Shown here: positions 1 to 9,918 of the stretch, one piece after another
How positions within the stretch are numbered: the stretch's first letter is position 1
Layout: every line of letters starts with the position of its first letter
Assembly: GCA_001295905.1 (NCBI GenBank)
Contig: LJHT01000060.1
Location: 1-64,000 of the forward strand
Source of the DNA: a beta proteobacterium AAP51
Lineage (GTDB): Bacteria; Pseudomonadota; Gammaproteobacteria; Burkholderiales; Burkholderiaceae_C
Direction of reading: 5' to 3'
DNA length: 64,000 nucleotides
Translations under genes and position numbers: made by a program
The notes under the pieces: model-generated
What the model was told of the DNA's origin: nothing
Databases searched by the model: none
What the model saw: only the letters and a program-made list of their open reading frames with translations

Positions 1-803
1 TCGCCTTCCAGACCAACATCCTGGCGCTGAACGCCGCGGTGGAAGCGGCGCGCGCCGGCGAGCAGGGCCGCGGCTTTGCCGTGGTGGCCGGCGAGGTGCG
101 CAGCCTGGCGCAGCGCAGCGCCGAAGCCGCGCGCGAGATCAAGGCGCTGATCGGGGCCAGCGTGGACCGGGTGGAATCGGGCACCCGCCTGGTGGCCGAC
201 GCCGGCAGCACGATGAACGAGATCGTGGCTAGCGTGCAGCGCGTGACCGACATCATCGGTGAGATCAGCGCCGCCTCGGCCGAACAGAGTGGCGGGCTGG
301 TGCAGATCAACACCGCCGTGAGCGACCTCGACCGCATGACGCAGCAGAACGCCGCGCTCGTGGAAGAAGGCGCCGCGGCCGCGGAAAGCCTGCACGAGCA
401 GGCCGGCAAGCTGGGCCAGGTGGTGGGCAGCTTCCAGCTCGGCCCGGGTGGCGCGGCCGCCCCGTCACCGGCCGTGGTGGCCCAGGCGGTGGTGCAGAAG
501 GTGATGCAGGCAACTCAGGCGGCCCAGCCCGTCGAAGCGTACGCGCCGCCGAAGCCGGCCGCGGAAGGGTCCTCCATCCAACCGGTGGTCAAGCCCGTGG
601 TCAAGGAAACGGCCAAGCCCATGGCCCAGCCCCTGGTGACGCAGCTGGCGAAGCCCGTCGCGAAGACCATCGTGAAGGCCGTCTCGAAACCCGTCGTCAA
701 GGCCACACCGGCCCCCCAGCCTGCGGTGCCGGCGCCTACCGCGGCGCCGCTGCCGAAGGCCACGGCCGCTGCCGACGGCGACAGCGACTGGGAAACCTTC
801 TAG
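1..803 (+). CDS. Methyl-accepting chemotaxis protein, C-terminal part (5' end outside window)
   Basis: This is the cytoplasmic signalling end of a chemotaxis receptor; the reading frame is open from base 3 and the gene starts upstream. The conserved hairpin tip ([18 protein letters not shown]), where receptors contact CheA and CheW, is followed by the descending coiled-coil arm ([17 protein letters not shown]) up to about base 440. A tail of roughly 110 residues follows, made almost only of Ala, Val, Lys, Pro and Gln with KPV-type repeats, and it ends DSDWETF at the stop. WxxF-type terminal pentapeptides tether the adaptation enzymes CheR and CheB in enteric receptors, so the tail looks like a flexible tether. 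The sensor domain is not visible, so the ligand is unknown. The stop is one base from the stop of the convergent permease gene. Confidence 0.93.
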   Translation, partial: AFQTNILALNAAVEAARAGEQGRGFAVVAGEVRSLAQRSAEAAREIKALIGASVDRVESGTRLVADAGSTMNEIVASVQRVTDIIGEISAASAEQSGGLVQINTAVSDLDRMTQQNAALVEEGAAAAESLHEQAGKLGQVVGSFQLGPGGAAAPSPAVVAQAVVQKVMQATQAAQPVEAYAPPKPAAEGSSIQPVVKPVVKETAKPMAQPLVTQLAKPVAKTIVKAVSKPVVKATPAPQPAVPAPTAAPLPKATAAADGDSDWETF

Positions 804-804
804 C

Positions 805-3417
805 TCACACCGCGCCGGCCCGGCGCAGCGTTTCCAGCACCGGGCGGCGCAGCACTTCGCGCAGGCCCCACCAACCGGCCAGCAGCGCCAGCAGGGCACC
901 CGCCACGGTGCCGAAGAGCGGCACCCAGGGCGACGGCGCCCAGTCGAACTGGAAGGCAAAGCGCGCCAGCGCCCAGCCCAGGCCCATGGCCACCAGCGAA
1001 GACAGCAGGCCGGCGAGCGCGCCCACGCCCAGCAGCTCGGTGCGCTGCACCTGGGCCAGCAGGCGGCTGCCAGCGCCCATCGCCCGCATGATGGCGAACT
1101 CGCGCGAGCGCGCCTCGCGCGTGGCCGAGATGGCGGCGAACAGCACCACCAGGCCGGCCACCAGCGTGAAGCCGAAGAGGAACTCCACCGCGCGGATCAC
1201 CTGGTCCAGCACGCGCTGCACCTGCGCCACGCTGGCCGAGACGTCGACGTTGGTGATGTTGGGGAAGTCGCGGCTCAGGCGGTTGTCGAAGCTCAGGCCG
1301 GCCGGTGCCGCCGAAGCCGCCAAGGCGGGCGCCGCCGCCACGGCCGGCGCGCGGAAGGCGCTGATGTAGGTCAGCGGCACGTCGCCCATGCTGCCCACCG
1401 GGAAAAGCACGAAGAAGTTCACGCGCATCGAACCCCAGTCGACCTTGCGCAGGCTGCTGATGCGGCCTTCGCGCAGCTGCCCGGCGATGTCGAAGCGCAG
1501 CGTGTCGCCCAGCTTCAGCCCCAGCTGCTGGGCCAGGCCCTCCTCCACGCTCAGGCCGCCGACCTCGTCGGGCACCCAGCGGCCGGCCACCACCTCGTTG
1601 CCGGCGGGCACGTTCTGGCTGTGGCTGAGGTTGAACTCGCGCTCCACCAGGCGCGCGGCGCGCTCGTCGGCATAGTCGTCGGCCGCCACGGCGGTGCCGT
1701 TGATGGCCACCAGCCGGCCGCGGATCATGGGGTACCAGTCGTAGTTCTGCACCCCCGCGGTGTCCAGCGTGCTGCGGAAGGCCTGCGCCTGATCGGGCTG
1801 GATGTTGATGATGAAACGGTTGGGCGCGTCGGGCGGCGTGGCCTGGCGCCAGCTGGCGATGAGGTCGGTGCGCAGCAGCACCAGCAGCATCAGCGCCAGC
1901 AGGCCCACGGCCAGCGCGCTGACCTGCAGCACCGCGAAGGCCGGGCGCGCGGCGATCTGGCGCGTGGCCAACACCAGCCAGCGCGGGGCGCGGCTTTCGG
2001 GCACGGCACGCTTGAGCAGGCGCACCGCGGCATAGCTCATCACCGCGAACAGGCCGATGGCCAGCGCAAAGCCGCCCACGGCGATGGCACCCAGCTTCAG
2101 GTCGGAAGACACCGCCATCAGCAACGCCACGAAACCCAGGGCGCCGGCCGCCAGCACGCCGGCCGAGGAAGCGCGCAGCGAGCCCACGTCGCGGCGTATC
2201 ACGCGCAGCGGCGGCACCTGCGCCAGCTGCAGCACCGGCGGCAGGCCGAAGCCCAGCAGCAGCGTCATGCCGACGCCGATGCCGAAGAAGGCCGGCATCC
2301 AGCCCGGCGCCGGCAGCTGCGCCGCCACCAGCCCGGCCAGCAGCCAGACGAAGACGTTGTGCACCAGCAGGCCGATGAGCACGCCGGCCACGCTGGCCAG
2401 CAGGCCCACGAGCGCGAATTCCAGCGTGTAGGCGCCGGCAATGCGGCGCTGGCTCAGGCCCAGCACGCGCAGCATGGCGCAGTCGTCCAGGTGGCGCGAA
2501 GCGAAGTCGCGCGCGGCGATGCCCACGGCCACCGCGGCCAGCAGCGCGGCCAGCAACGCCACGAGGTTGAGGAATTTCCGCGCGCGGTCCAGCGTCTGCT
2601 CCATCTCGGGGCGGCCGCTCTCGAAGCTTTCCACGCGCGTGCCGCGCAGCGTCTTGGCGGCGATCTGCGCATCCACCCAGGCGGTGAACTCGGCCACGCG
2701 GGCATCGCCCCGGCCGGCGCCCAGCTCGGGCGGCGCGGCCACGGCCATGCGGTAGTTCAGGCGGCTGGCGGGCTGCACCAGGCCGGTGGCGGGCAGGTCG
2801 GCCTCGGCCAGCATCACGCGCGGCGAGAAAGCCGTGAAGCCGGCGCCACGGTCGGGCTCCACCACGATGATGCGCGCCAGCTTCAGCGCGGCGTCGCCCA
2901 GCAGCAGGGTGTCGCCGATCTTCAGCTGCAGGGCATCCAGAAGGCCGCCGTCCACCCACACGGTGCCGGGTTCGGGCGCGGCCGCCAGCGTCTGCACGGG
3001 GGCATCGGGGCCGTCTTTCAGCTGCAGGCGGCCGCGCAGCGGGTAGGCGGGGCTCACGGCCTTCACGGCCACCAGGCGGGTGGCACCGCCTTGCGCCTCG
3101 GGCGCGCGCGCCATGCTGGGAAAGACCACGCTCTGCGCCACCTGCAGCCCCAGCTGCTGCGCGCGCGCCACCAGCTCGGGCGGCGTGGCGCGGTCGCTGC
3201 CCACCACGGCGTCGCCGCCCAGCAGCTGGCGCGCGTCGCGCTGCAGGCCGTTGCTCAGGCGGTCGGCGAAGAAGCCCACGGCCGTGAGCGCGGCCACGGC
3301 CAGCGTGACGGCAATGGCCAGCAGCCGCAGTTCACCCGCGCGGAAGTCGCGCAGCGTCTGGCGCCAGGCCAGGGCGCCGATGGAAGGGGGGCGGGAAGGG
3401 CTGGTTTTTTCTTGCAT
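805..3417 (-). CDS. FtsX-family ABC transporter permease (YbbP-like)
   Basis: Large inner-membrane permease of 870 residues with the architecture of the YbbP group: one N-terminal membrane segment (around residues 25-50, LRLLAIAVTLAVAAL), a periplasmic MacB-like region, a cluster of membrane helices around residues 275-480 containing the first FtsX domain, a second periplasmic region, and a C-terminal FtsX domain with three helices (around 745-860). Family members work with a LolD/YbbA-type ATPase in moving lipids or lipoproteins or in envelope signalling; the substrate of YbbP is not established. No ATPase gene is adjacent, which is unusual because ybbA normally neighbours ybbP. I chose the ATG at 3417 (MQEKTS) over an upstream in-frame ATG at 3465, because homologues begin close to the first helix. 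Confidence 0.88.
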   Translation of the reverse strand: MQEKTSPSRPPSIGALAWRQTLRDFRAGELRLLAIAVTLAVAALTAVGFFADRLSNGLQRDARQLLGGDAVVGSDRATPPELVARAQQLGLQVAQSVVFPSMARAPEAQGGATRLVAVKAVSPAYPLRGRLQLKDGPDAPVQTLAAAPEPGTVWVDGGLLDALQLKIGDTLLLGDAALKLARIIVVEPDRGAGFTAFSPRVMLAEADLPATGLVQPASRLNYRMAVAAPPELGAGRGDARVAEFTAWVDAQIAAKTLRGTRVESFESGRPEMEQTLDRARKFLNLVALLAALLAAVAVGIAARDFASRHLDDCAMLRVLGLSQRRIAGAYTLEFALVGLLASVAGVLIGLLVHNVFVWLLAGLVAAQLPAPGWMPAFFGIGVGMTLLLGFGLPPVLQLAQVPPLRVIRRDVGSLRASSAGVLAAGALGFVALLMAVSSDLKLGAIAVGGFALAIGLFAVMSYAAVRLLKRAVPESRAPRWLVLATRQIAARPAFAVLQVSALAVGLLALMLLVLLRTDLIASWRQATPPDAPNRFIINIQPDQAQAFRSTLDTAGVQNYDWYPMIRGRLVAINGTAVAADDYADERAARLVEREFNLSHSQNVPAGNEVVAGRWVPDEVGGLSVEEGLAQQLGLKLGDTLRFDIAGQLREGRISSLRKVDWGSMRVNFFVLFPVGSMGDVPLTYISAFRAPAVAAAPALAASAAPAGLSFDNRLSRDFPNITNVDVSASVAQVQRVLDQVIRAVEFLFGFTLVAGLVVLFAAISATREARSREFAIMRAMGAGSRLLAQVQRTELLGVGALAGLLSSLVAMGLGWALARFAFQFDWAPSPWVPLFGTVAGALLALLAGWWGLREVLRRPVLETLRRAGAV

Positions 3418-3521
3418 GCGCGCACGGTAGCCGAAACCGCCCGGCCTTGTCGGTTCGAGGCGCACCCGGCGGGCGCCGCCGCGCCGGCATCACCCGGCGG
3501 GCGCGGCGGCGCCCCGGCGCT

Positions 3522-4553
3522 TCAGGCGAAGGCCGCGTCCAGCTGCGCCACCCAGCGCTGCTTCTGCGCCGCAGGCACGAAGCTGGCCTCGAAGCTGTTG
3601 CGCGCCAGCTGGTAGGCCTGTGCGCGGCCCAGCTGCGGCAGCGCGGCGAAGGTCTCGACGAAGTTCTGGTTGATGTAGCCGCCGAAGTAGGCCGGGTCGT
3701 CGCTGTTCACCGTGGCGCACAGGCCGGCGTCCAGCAGCGCGGGCAGCGGGTGTTCGGCCAGGCTGCCGTAGACGCAGAGCTTGATGTTGGAGAGCGGGCA
3801 CACCGTCAGCGGCATGCGCGTGGCGGCCAGACGGGCCACCAGCGCCGGGCTTTCGGTGCAGCGCACGCCGTGGTCGATGCGCTCGGCCTTCAGCACGTCC
3901 AGCGCGCTTTCGATGTAGGCCGGCGGGCCTTCTTCGCCGGCATGGGCCACGATGTGCAGGCCCAGCTCGCGGCAGCGCGCGAAGACGCGCGCGAACTTCT
4001 CGGGCGGGTGGCCGCGCTCGCTGCTGTCCAGGCCCACGCCGATGAAGTGCGGGCGGTAGGGCAGCGCCGCTTCCAGCGTGGCGAAGGCCTCTTCCTCGCT
4101 GAGGTGGCGCAGGAAGCACAGGATCAGCGCGCTGCTGATGCCCAGCTCGGCCTGCGCACGTTCGCAGGCGCTGCGCAGGCCGTGGATGACGGTGCCCATG
4201 GCCACGCCGCGCTCGGTGTGGGTTTGCGGGTCGAAGAAGAGTTCGGCGTGCACCACGTGGTCGGCCGCGGCGCGCTGGAAGTAGGCCCAGGCCATGTCGT
4301 GGAAGTCTTGCTCGTGCAGCAGCACGCTGGCACCGGCGTAGTAGATGTCCAGGAAGCTCTGCAGGTCGGTGAAGGCATAGGCCGCGCGCAGCGCTTCCAC
4401 GCTGGGATGCGGCAAGGCCACGCCGTTGCGCTGGGCCAGCGCGAAGATGAGCTCGGGCTCCAGCGAGCCTTCGATGTGGATGTGCAGCTCGGCCTTGGGC
4501 ATGCGGCACAGCAGGGTGTGCAGTTCGGGGGCCAGCGGGGTGGCGTGCGCCAT
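3522..4553 (-). CDS. Adenine deaminase (adenosine-deaminase superfamily, adenine type)
   Basis: Metal-dependent amidohydrolase of 343 residues that should convert adenine to hypoxanthine in purine salvage. The metal site is visible: HIHIEGS near residues 24-30, [15 protein letters not shown] and [11 protein letters not shown]. The Glu in HIEGS (adenosine deaminases usually have Asp) and the [11 protein letters not shown] ending match the Pseudomonas-type adenine deaminases rather than true adenosine deaminases; this is recognition from family knowledge and not a substrate test. The ATG at 4553 gives MAHATPL, with GGAGAAG-like bases upstream; an upstream in-frame ATG at 4628 would add 25 residues that look non-coding and overlap the promoter of the divergent kinase gene. 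It stands alone, divergent from the histidine kinase. Confidence 0.9.
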   Translation of the reverse strand: MAHATPLAPELHTLLCRMPKAELHIHIEGSLEPELIFALAQRNGVALPHPSVEALRAAYAFTDLQSFLDIYYAGASVLLHEQDFHDMAWAYFQRAAADHVVHAELFFDPQTHTERGVAMGTVIHGLRSACERAQAELGISSALILCFLRHLSEEEAFATLEAALPYRPHFIGVGLDSSERGHPPEKFARVFARCRELGLHIVAHAGEEGPPAYIESALDVLKAERIDHGVRCTESPALVARLAATRMPLTVCPLSNIKLCVYGSLAEHPLPALLDAGLCATVNSDDPAYFGGYINQNFVETFAALPQLGRAQAYQLARNSFEASFVPAAQKQRWVAQLDAAFA

Positions 4554-4617
4554 GGGAGAAGTCCTGTGAGGCAGGGCCGGTTGGCCGATGGCGCAAGCAT
4601 GCCATGCCGCCCCGGCG

Positions 4618-4634
4618 CTGCGGTACAACCGCAG
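4618..4634. promoter_or_regulatory. Inverted repeat just before the kinase start
   Basis: CTGCGG and CCGCAG flank TACAA, a perfect 6-5-6 inverted repeat ending five bases upstream of the kinase ATG. Its position could suit an operator or a hairpin over the ribosome binding site. Short GC-rich palindromes are frequent by chance here. Confidence 0.3.
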
Positions 4635-4639
4635 ACAGC

Positions 4640-6748
4640 ATGCCCGCGACCCACCTGCCCCCGTCCGCCCGCCGCCAGACCGGCCTGATCGGCCTGCTGC
4701 TGCTGGTGCTGGTGGGCCTGTTCACCTGGCAAAGCTGGCGCGCCGACCGCAACGACCAGCTGCTGCAGCTGCGCACCGTGGCCGAGCTGGCCGAGCGCGC
4801 CACCGACCGCTACTTCCAGCAGCAGCAGCTGGCGCTGGCCGAGCTGGCCGTGCTGCTGGTGGAGGGGGAAGCGCTGGTCGACGAAGCCCGCGCCCACCGC
4901 CTGCTGCTGGGCTTCAAGAACCGCCACCGCGAACTGCAGGGCATGCACCTGCTGGGCCTGGACGGTGCCTTCCTCGCCAGCTCCATCACCGCCGACGTGG
5001 GCACGCTGCCGGTCATCGACCTGCGGCGCAACTTCGCGGCCATCGTCGCCTCGCTGCGGCCCGAACAGCCGCTGGAACTGGCACGCCCGATGGTGGGGCC
5101 CATCAGCGGGCGCTGGATCCTGCCGCTGCGCTACGCCGTGCGCAACGCGCGCGGCGAGCCGGTGGCTTTCCTGGTGGCCGCCGCGCCGGTGGAGCTGGTG
5201 CAGGACTTCTGGAGCGACGCGCCCGTGGTGCGCCAGGCGGCCCTCGGCCTGATGCGTGACGACGGCTATCTCATCAACCGTTACCCGATGCCGGCCGGTG
5301 CCACCGAAGCGGACGTCTACGCCACACCGCGCACGGGCGGATTGATCCAGTTCCTGCGCGAAAACAGCTACCCCCGGCGCGGCACGGTGGTGGGCCACAG
5401 CTCGCTGGAGCGCTCCGAGCATGTGAGCGTCTTCGTGCGACTGGAGAGCTTTCCCGTCACGCTGCTGGTGACCATGCCGCAGCAGCGCATGGTGCTGAAC
5501 TGGTGGGAACGCGCCGCCGCGCCGCTGCTGCTGATGGCGGCACTGGCGGCGCTGGGCCTGGTGGCCTTTCACCGCCTGGGCCGGCGCGAACGCGAATGGA
5601 GCCAGGAACGCCTGCGCTCCGAGGAGCGCCTGCGCGCCAACGAGGCCTTCCTGCTGCGAACGAGCGAGGCCGCGCGCGTGGGCGGCTGGACCATCGACGC
5701 GCGCTCGCGAGAAGTGCGGGGTTCCGCGGGCCTGTTCCGCATCCTCGAGCAGCCCGAAGAGAGGGCCTTGGGCCTCGAGAGTTTCCTGGCCTTCTTTCCG
5801 CCCGAGGCGCGCGACGAGCTCGCCGCCGCGCTGCAGCGTGCCCTGGAGGCCGGCGCCGCCTGCGACCTGGAACTGCCCTTCGCCACCGCGCGCGGCAAGG
5901 CGCTGTGGGTGCGCGTGGTGGGCGAGGCCGAACTCGAGGAAGGCCGGCCCGTGCGCGTGGTGGGCGCCTTGCAGGACGTCAGCGAGTACCGCCAGCGCCG
6001 CGTGGCCCTGCAGCAGGAACAGGCGCTGCGCCAGCGGGCCGAACAGCAGACGCAGGCGCTGGACGCGCTGCTGGCCGAACGCAGCCAGATGCTGGACGTG
6101 CTGGCCCACGAGGTGCGCCAGCCGCTGAACAACGCCAGCGCCGCGCTGCAGAGCGCCAGTGCTGCGCTGGCCGAGGCCGGTGCCGGGCCGGTGGCCCACC
6201 GGCTGGCGCGCGCCCGGGCCGTGCTGGGCCAGGTGACGGGCAGCCTGGACAACACGCTGGCCGTGGCCACGCAGCTCTCACGCCTGGGCCCGGCGCAGCG
6301 GGAAGACATCGACATCGACACCCTGGTGGCGCTGAGCGTCGGCGACCTCACCGCCGAGCAGCGCGGCCGCGTGATGGTGGAGCGCCAGACCGCCACGCGC
6401 ACCGTGCAGGCCGACCTGGGCCTGGTGCGGCTGGCCCTGCGCAACCTGCTGGTGAACGCGCTGCGCCACGGCCCGCAGGGCAGCACGGTGACGGTGCGGC
6501 TGGCCGATTCCGACGAACCGCTGGCGCTCATCATCGACGTCATCGACCGCGGGCCGGGCCTGGACCCCGCGCTGGTGCCGCGCCTGTTCAACCGGGGCGT
6601 GCGTGGCAGCGGAAGCAGCGGCCACGGCGTGGGCCTGTTCCTGGTGCGCCGCGTGATGGAGCAGCACGGCGGCGAGGTGATGCTGTTGCAGAACACCCCG
6701 GGCGAGGTGGTGTTCCGGCTGGTGCTGGTGCAGACCGAGAGCGATTAA
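4640..6748 (+). CDS. PAS-domain sensor histidine kinase (orphan)
   Basis: Membrane sensor kinase of 702 residues. Order: first membrane helix around residues 12-32, a periplasmic dCache-like domain (about 35-285), a second helix around 290-315, a PAS domain (about 340-460, [12 protein letters not shown]), a coiled coil, then the HisKA dimerisation helix with phospho-accepting His490 in [12 protein letters not shown], and the ATPase domain with N box [12 protein letters not shown]1 box DRGPGLD and G2 box GHGVGLFLV. No response regulator gene lies beside it, so it is an orphan and its partner is unknown. The ATG at 4640 is preferred to one at 4604; it puts a short basic stretch before the first helix. 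A perfect 6-bp inverted repeat ends five bases before this ATG. Confidence 0.9.
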   Translation: MPATHLPPSARRQTGLIGLLLLVLVGLFTWQSWRADRNDQLLQLRTVAELAERATDRYFQQQQLALAELAVLLVEGEALVDEARAHRLLLGFKNRHRELQGMHLLGLDGAFLASSITADVGTLPVIDLRRNFAAIVASLRPEQPLELARPMVGPISGRWILPLRYAVRNARGEPVAFLVAAAPVELVQDFWSDAPVVRQAALGLMRDDGYLINRYPMPAGATEADVYATPRTGGLIQFLRENSYPRRGTVVGHSSLERSEHVSVFVRLESFPVTLLVTMPQQRMVLNWWERAAAPLLLMAALAALGLVAFHRLGRREREWSQERLRSEERLRANEAFLLRTSEAARVGGWTIDARSREVRGSAGLFRILEQPEERALGLESFLAFFPPEARDELAAALQRALEAGAACDLELPFATARGKALWVRVVGEAELEEGRPVRVVGALQDVSEYRQRRVALQQEQALRQRAEQQTQALDALLAERSQMLDVLAHEVRQPLNNASAALQSASAALAEAGAGPVAHRLARARAVLGQVTGSLDNTLAVATQLSRLGPAQREDIDIDTLVALSVGDLTAEQRGRVMVERQTATRTVQADLGLVRLALRNLLVNALRHGPQGSTVTVRLADSDEPLALIIDVIDRGPGLDPALVPRLFNRGVRGSGSSGHGVGLFLVRRVMEQHGGEVMLLQNTPGEVVFRLVLVQTESD

Positions 6749-6775
6749 CCCAGAGCAGCAGTCAACCCCGCCGCA

Positions 6776-7768
6776 TCAACCCAATGCGGCAGTCAAGCCC
6801 GCCGCGTGGGCCTGCTGGTCGGCGTGGTAGCTGCTGCGCACCATCGCGCCCACGGCGGCGTGCGTGAAGCCCATCTTCATGGCCTCGGCCTCGAACATCT
6901 TGAACACGTCGGGGTGCACATAGCGGCGCACCGGCAGGTGGTGACCGCTGGGCGCGAGGTACTGGCCGATGGTGAGCATGTCGATGTCGTGCGCGCGCAT
7001 GTCGCGCATGGTCTGCAGGATCTCTTCGTCGGTTTCGCCCAGGCCCACCATCAGGCCGCTCTTGGTGGGCACGCCCGGCACCTGCTGCTTGAACTTCTTC
7101 AGCAGGTTCAGGCTGAAGGCGTAGTCGGAACCCGGCCGCGCTTCCTTGTACAGGCGCGGAATGGTCTCCAGGTTGTGGTTCATCACGTCGGGCGGCGCCT
7201 CGCGCAGGATGGACAGCGCGCGGTCGTCGCGGCCGCGGAAATCGGGCACCAGCACCTCGATCTGCGTGGCCGGACTGAGCTCGCGGGTCTTGCGGATGCA
7301 TTCGACGAAGTGGCCGGCGCCGCCGTCTCGCAAGTCATCGCGGTCGACGCTGGTGATGACCACGTACTTCAGCTTCAGCGCCGCGATGGTCTTGGCCAGG
7401 TTCAGCGGCTCGTCCACGTCCAGCGGGTCGGGGCGGCCGTGGCCCACATCGCAGAAGGGGCAGCGGCGCGTGCACTTGTCGCCCATGATCATGAAGGTGG
7501 CCGTGCCCTTGCCGAAGCACTCGCCGATGTTCGGGCAGCTGGCTTCCTCGCACACGGTGTGCAGCTTGTGCTCGCGCAGTATCTGCTTGATCTCGTAGAA
7601 GCGCGCGGCCTGCCCGGCACCCGCGGCCTTCACGCGGATCCAGTCGGGCTTCTTCAGCACCTCGGCCTGTTCAACGGGCACCACCTTGATGGGAATGCGC
7701 GAGGTCTTGGCCTGCGATTTCTGCTTGGCCGTGGGGTCGTAGGCCGGCGGTGGGGTGGTGGTGCTCAT
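6776..7768 (-). CDS. lipA: Lipoyl synthase
   Basis: Radical-SAM enzyme of 330 residues that inserts two sulfurs into protein-bound octanoyl groups to make lipoate for pyruvate and 2-oxoglutarate dehydrogenases and the glycine cleavage system. Both iron-sulfur sites are intact: the auxiliary cluster motif [12 protein letters not shown] (Cys73, Cys78, Cys84) and the radical-SAM motif CTRRCPFC (Cys99, Cys103, Cys106). The C-terminal RSSY serine motif is present as VRSSYHAD. The ATG at 7768 gives [11 protein letters not shown], a usual start for betaproteobacterial LipA; upstream in-frame codons lie within lipB. It follows lipB with a 10-base gap and the two are surely co-transcribed. Confidence 0.98.
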   Translation of the reverse strand: MSTTTPPPAYDPTAKQKSQAKTSRIPIKVVPVEQAEVLKKPDWIRVKAAGAGQAARFYEIKQILREHKLHTVCEEASCPNIGECFGKGTATFMIMGDKCTRRCPFCDVGHGRPDPLDVDEPLNLAKTIAALKLKYVVITSVDRDDLRDGGAGHFVECIRKTRELSPATQIEVLVPDFRGRDDRALSILREAPPDVMNHNLETIPRLYKEARPGSDYAFSLNLLKKFKQQVPGVPTKSGLMVGLGETDEEILQTMRDMRAHDIDMLTIGQYLAPSGHHLPVRRYVHPDVFKMFEAEAMKMGFTHAAVGAMVRSSYHADQQAHAAGLTAALG

Positions 7769-7778
7769 GCCCCAAAGT

Positions 7779-8474
7779 TTACTGGGGCCCCCGGGAAAAC
7801 ACGGCCGCAGGCCCTTGCAGGCGGCGCTGCAGCTGCTGCGCCAGCAAGGCGGCCATGTCGTCCCAGGCCGCCTGGACGCCCAGCGTGCGCAGGTCCACCG
7901 TGCGCAGGCCGGCATAGCCGCAGGGGTTGATGCGCTCGAAGGGCGCCAGGTCCATGGCCACGTTCAGCGCCACGCCATGGTAGGCGCGGTGCTGGCTGAC
8001 CTTGATGCCCAGCGCCGCCACCTTGCCCAGGCCGCGGAAGGGATCGAGGCTCTCGGTGTGCAGGCGTTCGTGGCTGTGCGGCGCGGCCAGGCGCACATAG
8101 ATGCCGGGCGCGCCGCGCACGCGGTGGCCCACGACGCCGGCGCCCTGCCACAGCGTCTCGATCACGGCTTCTTCGATGCGGAAGACGTACTCCTTCACGT
8201 AGATGCCGATGCGGCGCAGGTCCACCAGCGGGTAGGCCACCACCTGGCCGGGGCCGTGGTACGTCACCTGCCCGCCGCGGTCGGTGTGCACCACGGGAAT
8301 GTCGCCCGCCGCCAGCACATGCTCGCTGCGGCCGGCCAGGCCCTGCGTGAACACGGGCTCGTGCTGCACCAGCCAGAGTTCGTCTGCCGTCTCGGGCGTG
8401 CGCGCCGCGGTGTAGGCGCGCATGGCGGCTTCGGTCTCGGCATAGGGCCGCAGGCCCAGGTTCAGCGTGCGCAT
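7779..8474 (-). CDS. lipB: Lipoyl(octanoyl) transferase
   Basis: Transfers octanoyl from acyl carrier protein to the lipoyl domains that LipA then sulfurates. The 231-residue protein has the family signatures [18 protein letters not shown], the catalytic lysine segment LGIKVSQH and the catalytic Cys in NPCGYAG. The ATG at 8474 gives [11 protein letters not shown], which matches typical LipB starts; an upstream ATG at 8543 would add a basic stretch without similarity. It is the first gene of the lipB-lipA pair and is divergent from the small secreted-protein gene; the 223-base region between them must hold both promoters. Confidence 0.97.
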   Translation of the reverse strand: MRTLNLGLRPYAETEAAMRAYTAARTPETADELWLVQHEPVFTQGLAGRSEHVLAAGDIPVVHTDRGGQVTYHGPGQVVAYPLVDLRRIGIYVKEYVFRIEEAVIETLWQGAGVVGHRVRGAPGIYVRLAAPHSHERLHTESLDPFRGLGKVAALGIKVSQHRAYHGVALNVAMDLAPFERINPCGYAGLRTVDLRTLGVQAAWDDMAALLAQQLQRRLQGPAAVFSRGPQ

Positions 8475-8697
8475 GGGCCCCGAGTCTAGGCGGCCGCTGT
8501 CCGTCCTTCCCGCGCGCGCGAGCCGCAACACCCCGCCAGGCACCGCGCCACTGTTCCTGAAAAAGAAACATTGCCTTCGCGGTCTGCGGGTGTTTCAACC
8601 TAGGGTTAATCCGTACATTCTTCCTCCAAGGACGACCCGGTCATGCATCCACCGAAGCCGGCCCACCCACCCTTTCGGATGCTTTCAAGGAATGATC

Positions 8698-9171
8698 ATG
8701 CGCAAGCTTCAATACTTCGTCTTCCCCGCCGTCGCTGCCCTGGCCCTGGCTGCCACCCCTATGGCCTTCGCCGCCGGTGAAGGTGCCGACTTCGATTTCA
8801 TCAGCAGCGGCCAGACCCACGCCCTGCCGGCCGCCCTGACCGGCCAGGCCCGCCAGCCGGCTGACGCCGCCACCGCCGGCGTGCCGCGCCTGAAGCCCGT
8901 GATCGTGCGCGGCCAGCGTCTGCCCAGCGTGGACACCGCCAGCAACGACTTCAACCCCGCCGTGCAGGCGCAGTCGCTGCGCACCCGCGCCGAGGTGATG
9001 GCCGAAGTGCGTGCCGGCAACCGCAACACGCCCTTCCTGCCGAACGTGACGGGCGAGCCCGTGGGCCCCTTCTTCTACGCCAGCCTGGCGGCCGAAGAGA
9101 AGGCCTACGCCGACAAGCTGGTGGCCGAACGCGCCGAACGAGAAGCACGCGCCCTCGTCGCCCAGCGCTGA
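8698..9171 (+). CDS. Small secreted protein, DUF4148-like
   Basis: Exported protein of 157 residues with a clear signal peptide (MRKLQYFVFPAVAALALAA, cleavage likely after AFA near residue 23). The mature part is rich in Ala, Arg and Thr with no enzyme motif. The segment RTRAEVMAEVRAG followed by a charged C-terminal helix (KAYADKLVAERAEREARA) recalls the DUF4148 family of small periplasmic proteins of Burkholderiales; this is a resemblance only. Of two in-frame ATGs (8692 and 8698), the second has AAGGA at a six-base spacing while the first would overlap it, so 8698 is used. The stop codon lies inside a 49-bp palindromic repeat, which probably acts as its terminator. Confidence 0.8.
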   Translation: MRKLQYFVFPAVAALALAATPMAFAAGEGADFDFISSGQTHALPAALTGQARQPADAATAGVPRLKPVIVRGQRLPSVDTASNDFNPAVQAQSLRTRAEVMAEVRAGNRNTPFLPNVTGEPVGPFFYASLAAEEKAYADKLVAERAEREARALVAQR

Positions 9172-9216
9172 GCCCGCGCGTGCAAGGCCGGAAGGCCTTG
9201 CACGGCTGGCGAAGGC
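9168..9216 (+). repeat. Palindromic repeat, copy 1 (contains a stop codon)
   Basis: This 49-bp element begins at the C before the TGA of the preceding gene and continues into a perfect hairpin, GCAAGGCC-GGAA-GGCCTTGC, with flanks CGCGTand ACGGCTGG. Bases 17215-17263 carry the same 49 bp in reverse orientation without a mismatch, again starting at a gene's TGA; 17147-17189 is a third, imperfect copy. It is probably a dispersed intergenic element that works as an end-of-gene hairpin. Confidence 0.85.
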
Positions 9217-9323
9217 CGGCGCGCGATGGCTAAGCTCGGCAACGGGCCAGGTTGCTTGACCTGGCTCAAGGGCCGCAGGCCCGGGCCGGCGGAAAGTGTG
9301 GCGGCACGACCGAAAGACCCGCC

Positions 9324-9899
9324 ATGAAAGCCGACCCGCAGCTGCCGCCCCCTTCAGCCCTTGAAGCCGCCGCCGCATTGCCGCTGCGGCCGGCCCGCGC
9401 GCAGCGCGCCAGCCGCCCGGCGCGCGACGGTTTCGAGTGGCTGGACGCCACCCACCGCGCCGCGCGCGAGATGCTGCTGAAGTTCTCGCAGCTGGTGCGC
9501 CATCTCGACGAACAAGGCCTCGACGTCGACGCCGAAAGCCTGGCCCACGAGGTGCTGGGCTTCTTCGAAGGCCCCGGGCGCCACCACCACGCCGACGAAG
9601 AGCGTCTGGTCTTCCCCGAACTGGAAGCGCTGGACGACACCGAGTTGCACGCGCTGGTGCGCCGGCTGCGGCAAGACCACCACTGGATCGAACTCGACTG
9701 GCGCGAACTCAGGCCGCACGTGCGCGCCGTGGCCGATGGTTTCAACGGCTATGAACTGCCGCTGCTGCAGGCCGCCGTGCCGGTGTTCGAGGCCCTCTAC
9801 ATCGACCACATGGCGTTGGAAGAGCAGCAGGTCTACCCGGCCGCCCAGCAGGCGCGCGCGCGGCAGGCAGCGGGCGAAACGGCCGCCAGCTGCGGCTGA
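9324..9899 (+). CDS. Hemerythrin HHE-domain protein
   Basis: Cytoplasmic four-helix protein of 191 residues with the spaced His/Glu ligands of the hemerythrin family: WLDATHRAAR, GRHHHADEERLVFPEL, RQDHHWIELDW and YIDHMALEEQQVYP. Such domains bind a di-iron centre and have been linked to oxygen, nitric oxide or iron handling; the specific role cannot be read from the sequence. The first 45 residues are Ala/Pro/Arg-rich and lie before the fold. The ATG at 9324 (MKADP) is chosen over an upstream ATG at 9252, which sits in the region after the palindromic repeat. It converges with the BMP gene, 19 bases away. Confidence 0.88.
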   Translation: MKADPQLPPPSALEAAAALPLRPARAQRASRPARDGFEWLDATHRAAREMLLKFSQLVRHLDEQGLDVDAESLAHEVLGFFEGPGRHHHADEERLVFPELEALDDTELHALVRRLRQDHHWIELDWRELRPHVRAVADGFNGYELPLLQAAVPVFEALYIDHMALEEQQVYPAAQQARARQAAGETAASCG

Positions 9900-9918
9900 G
9901 CACGCCCGGCGCGCCGCC

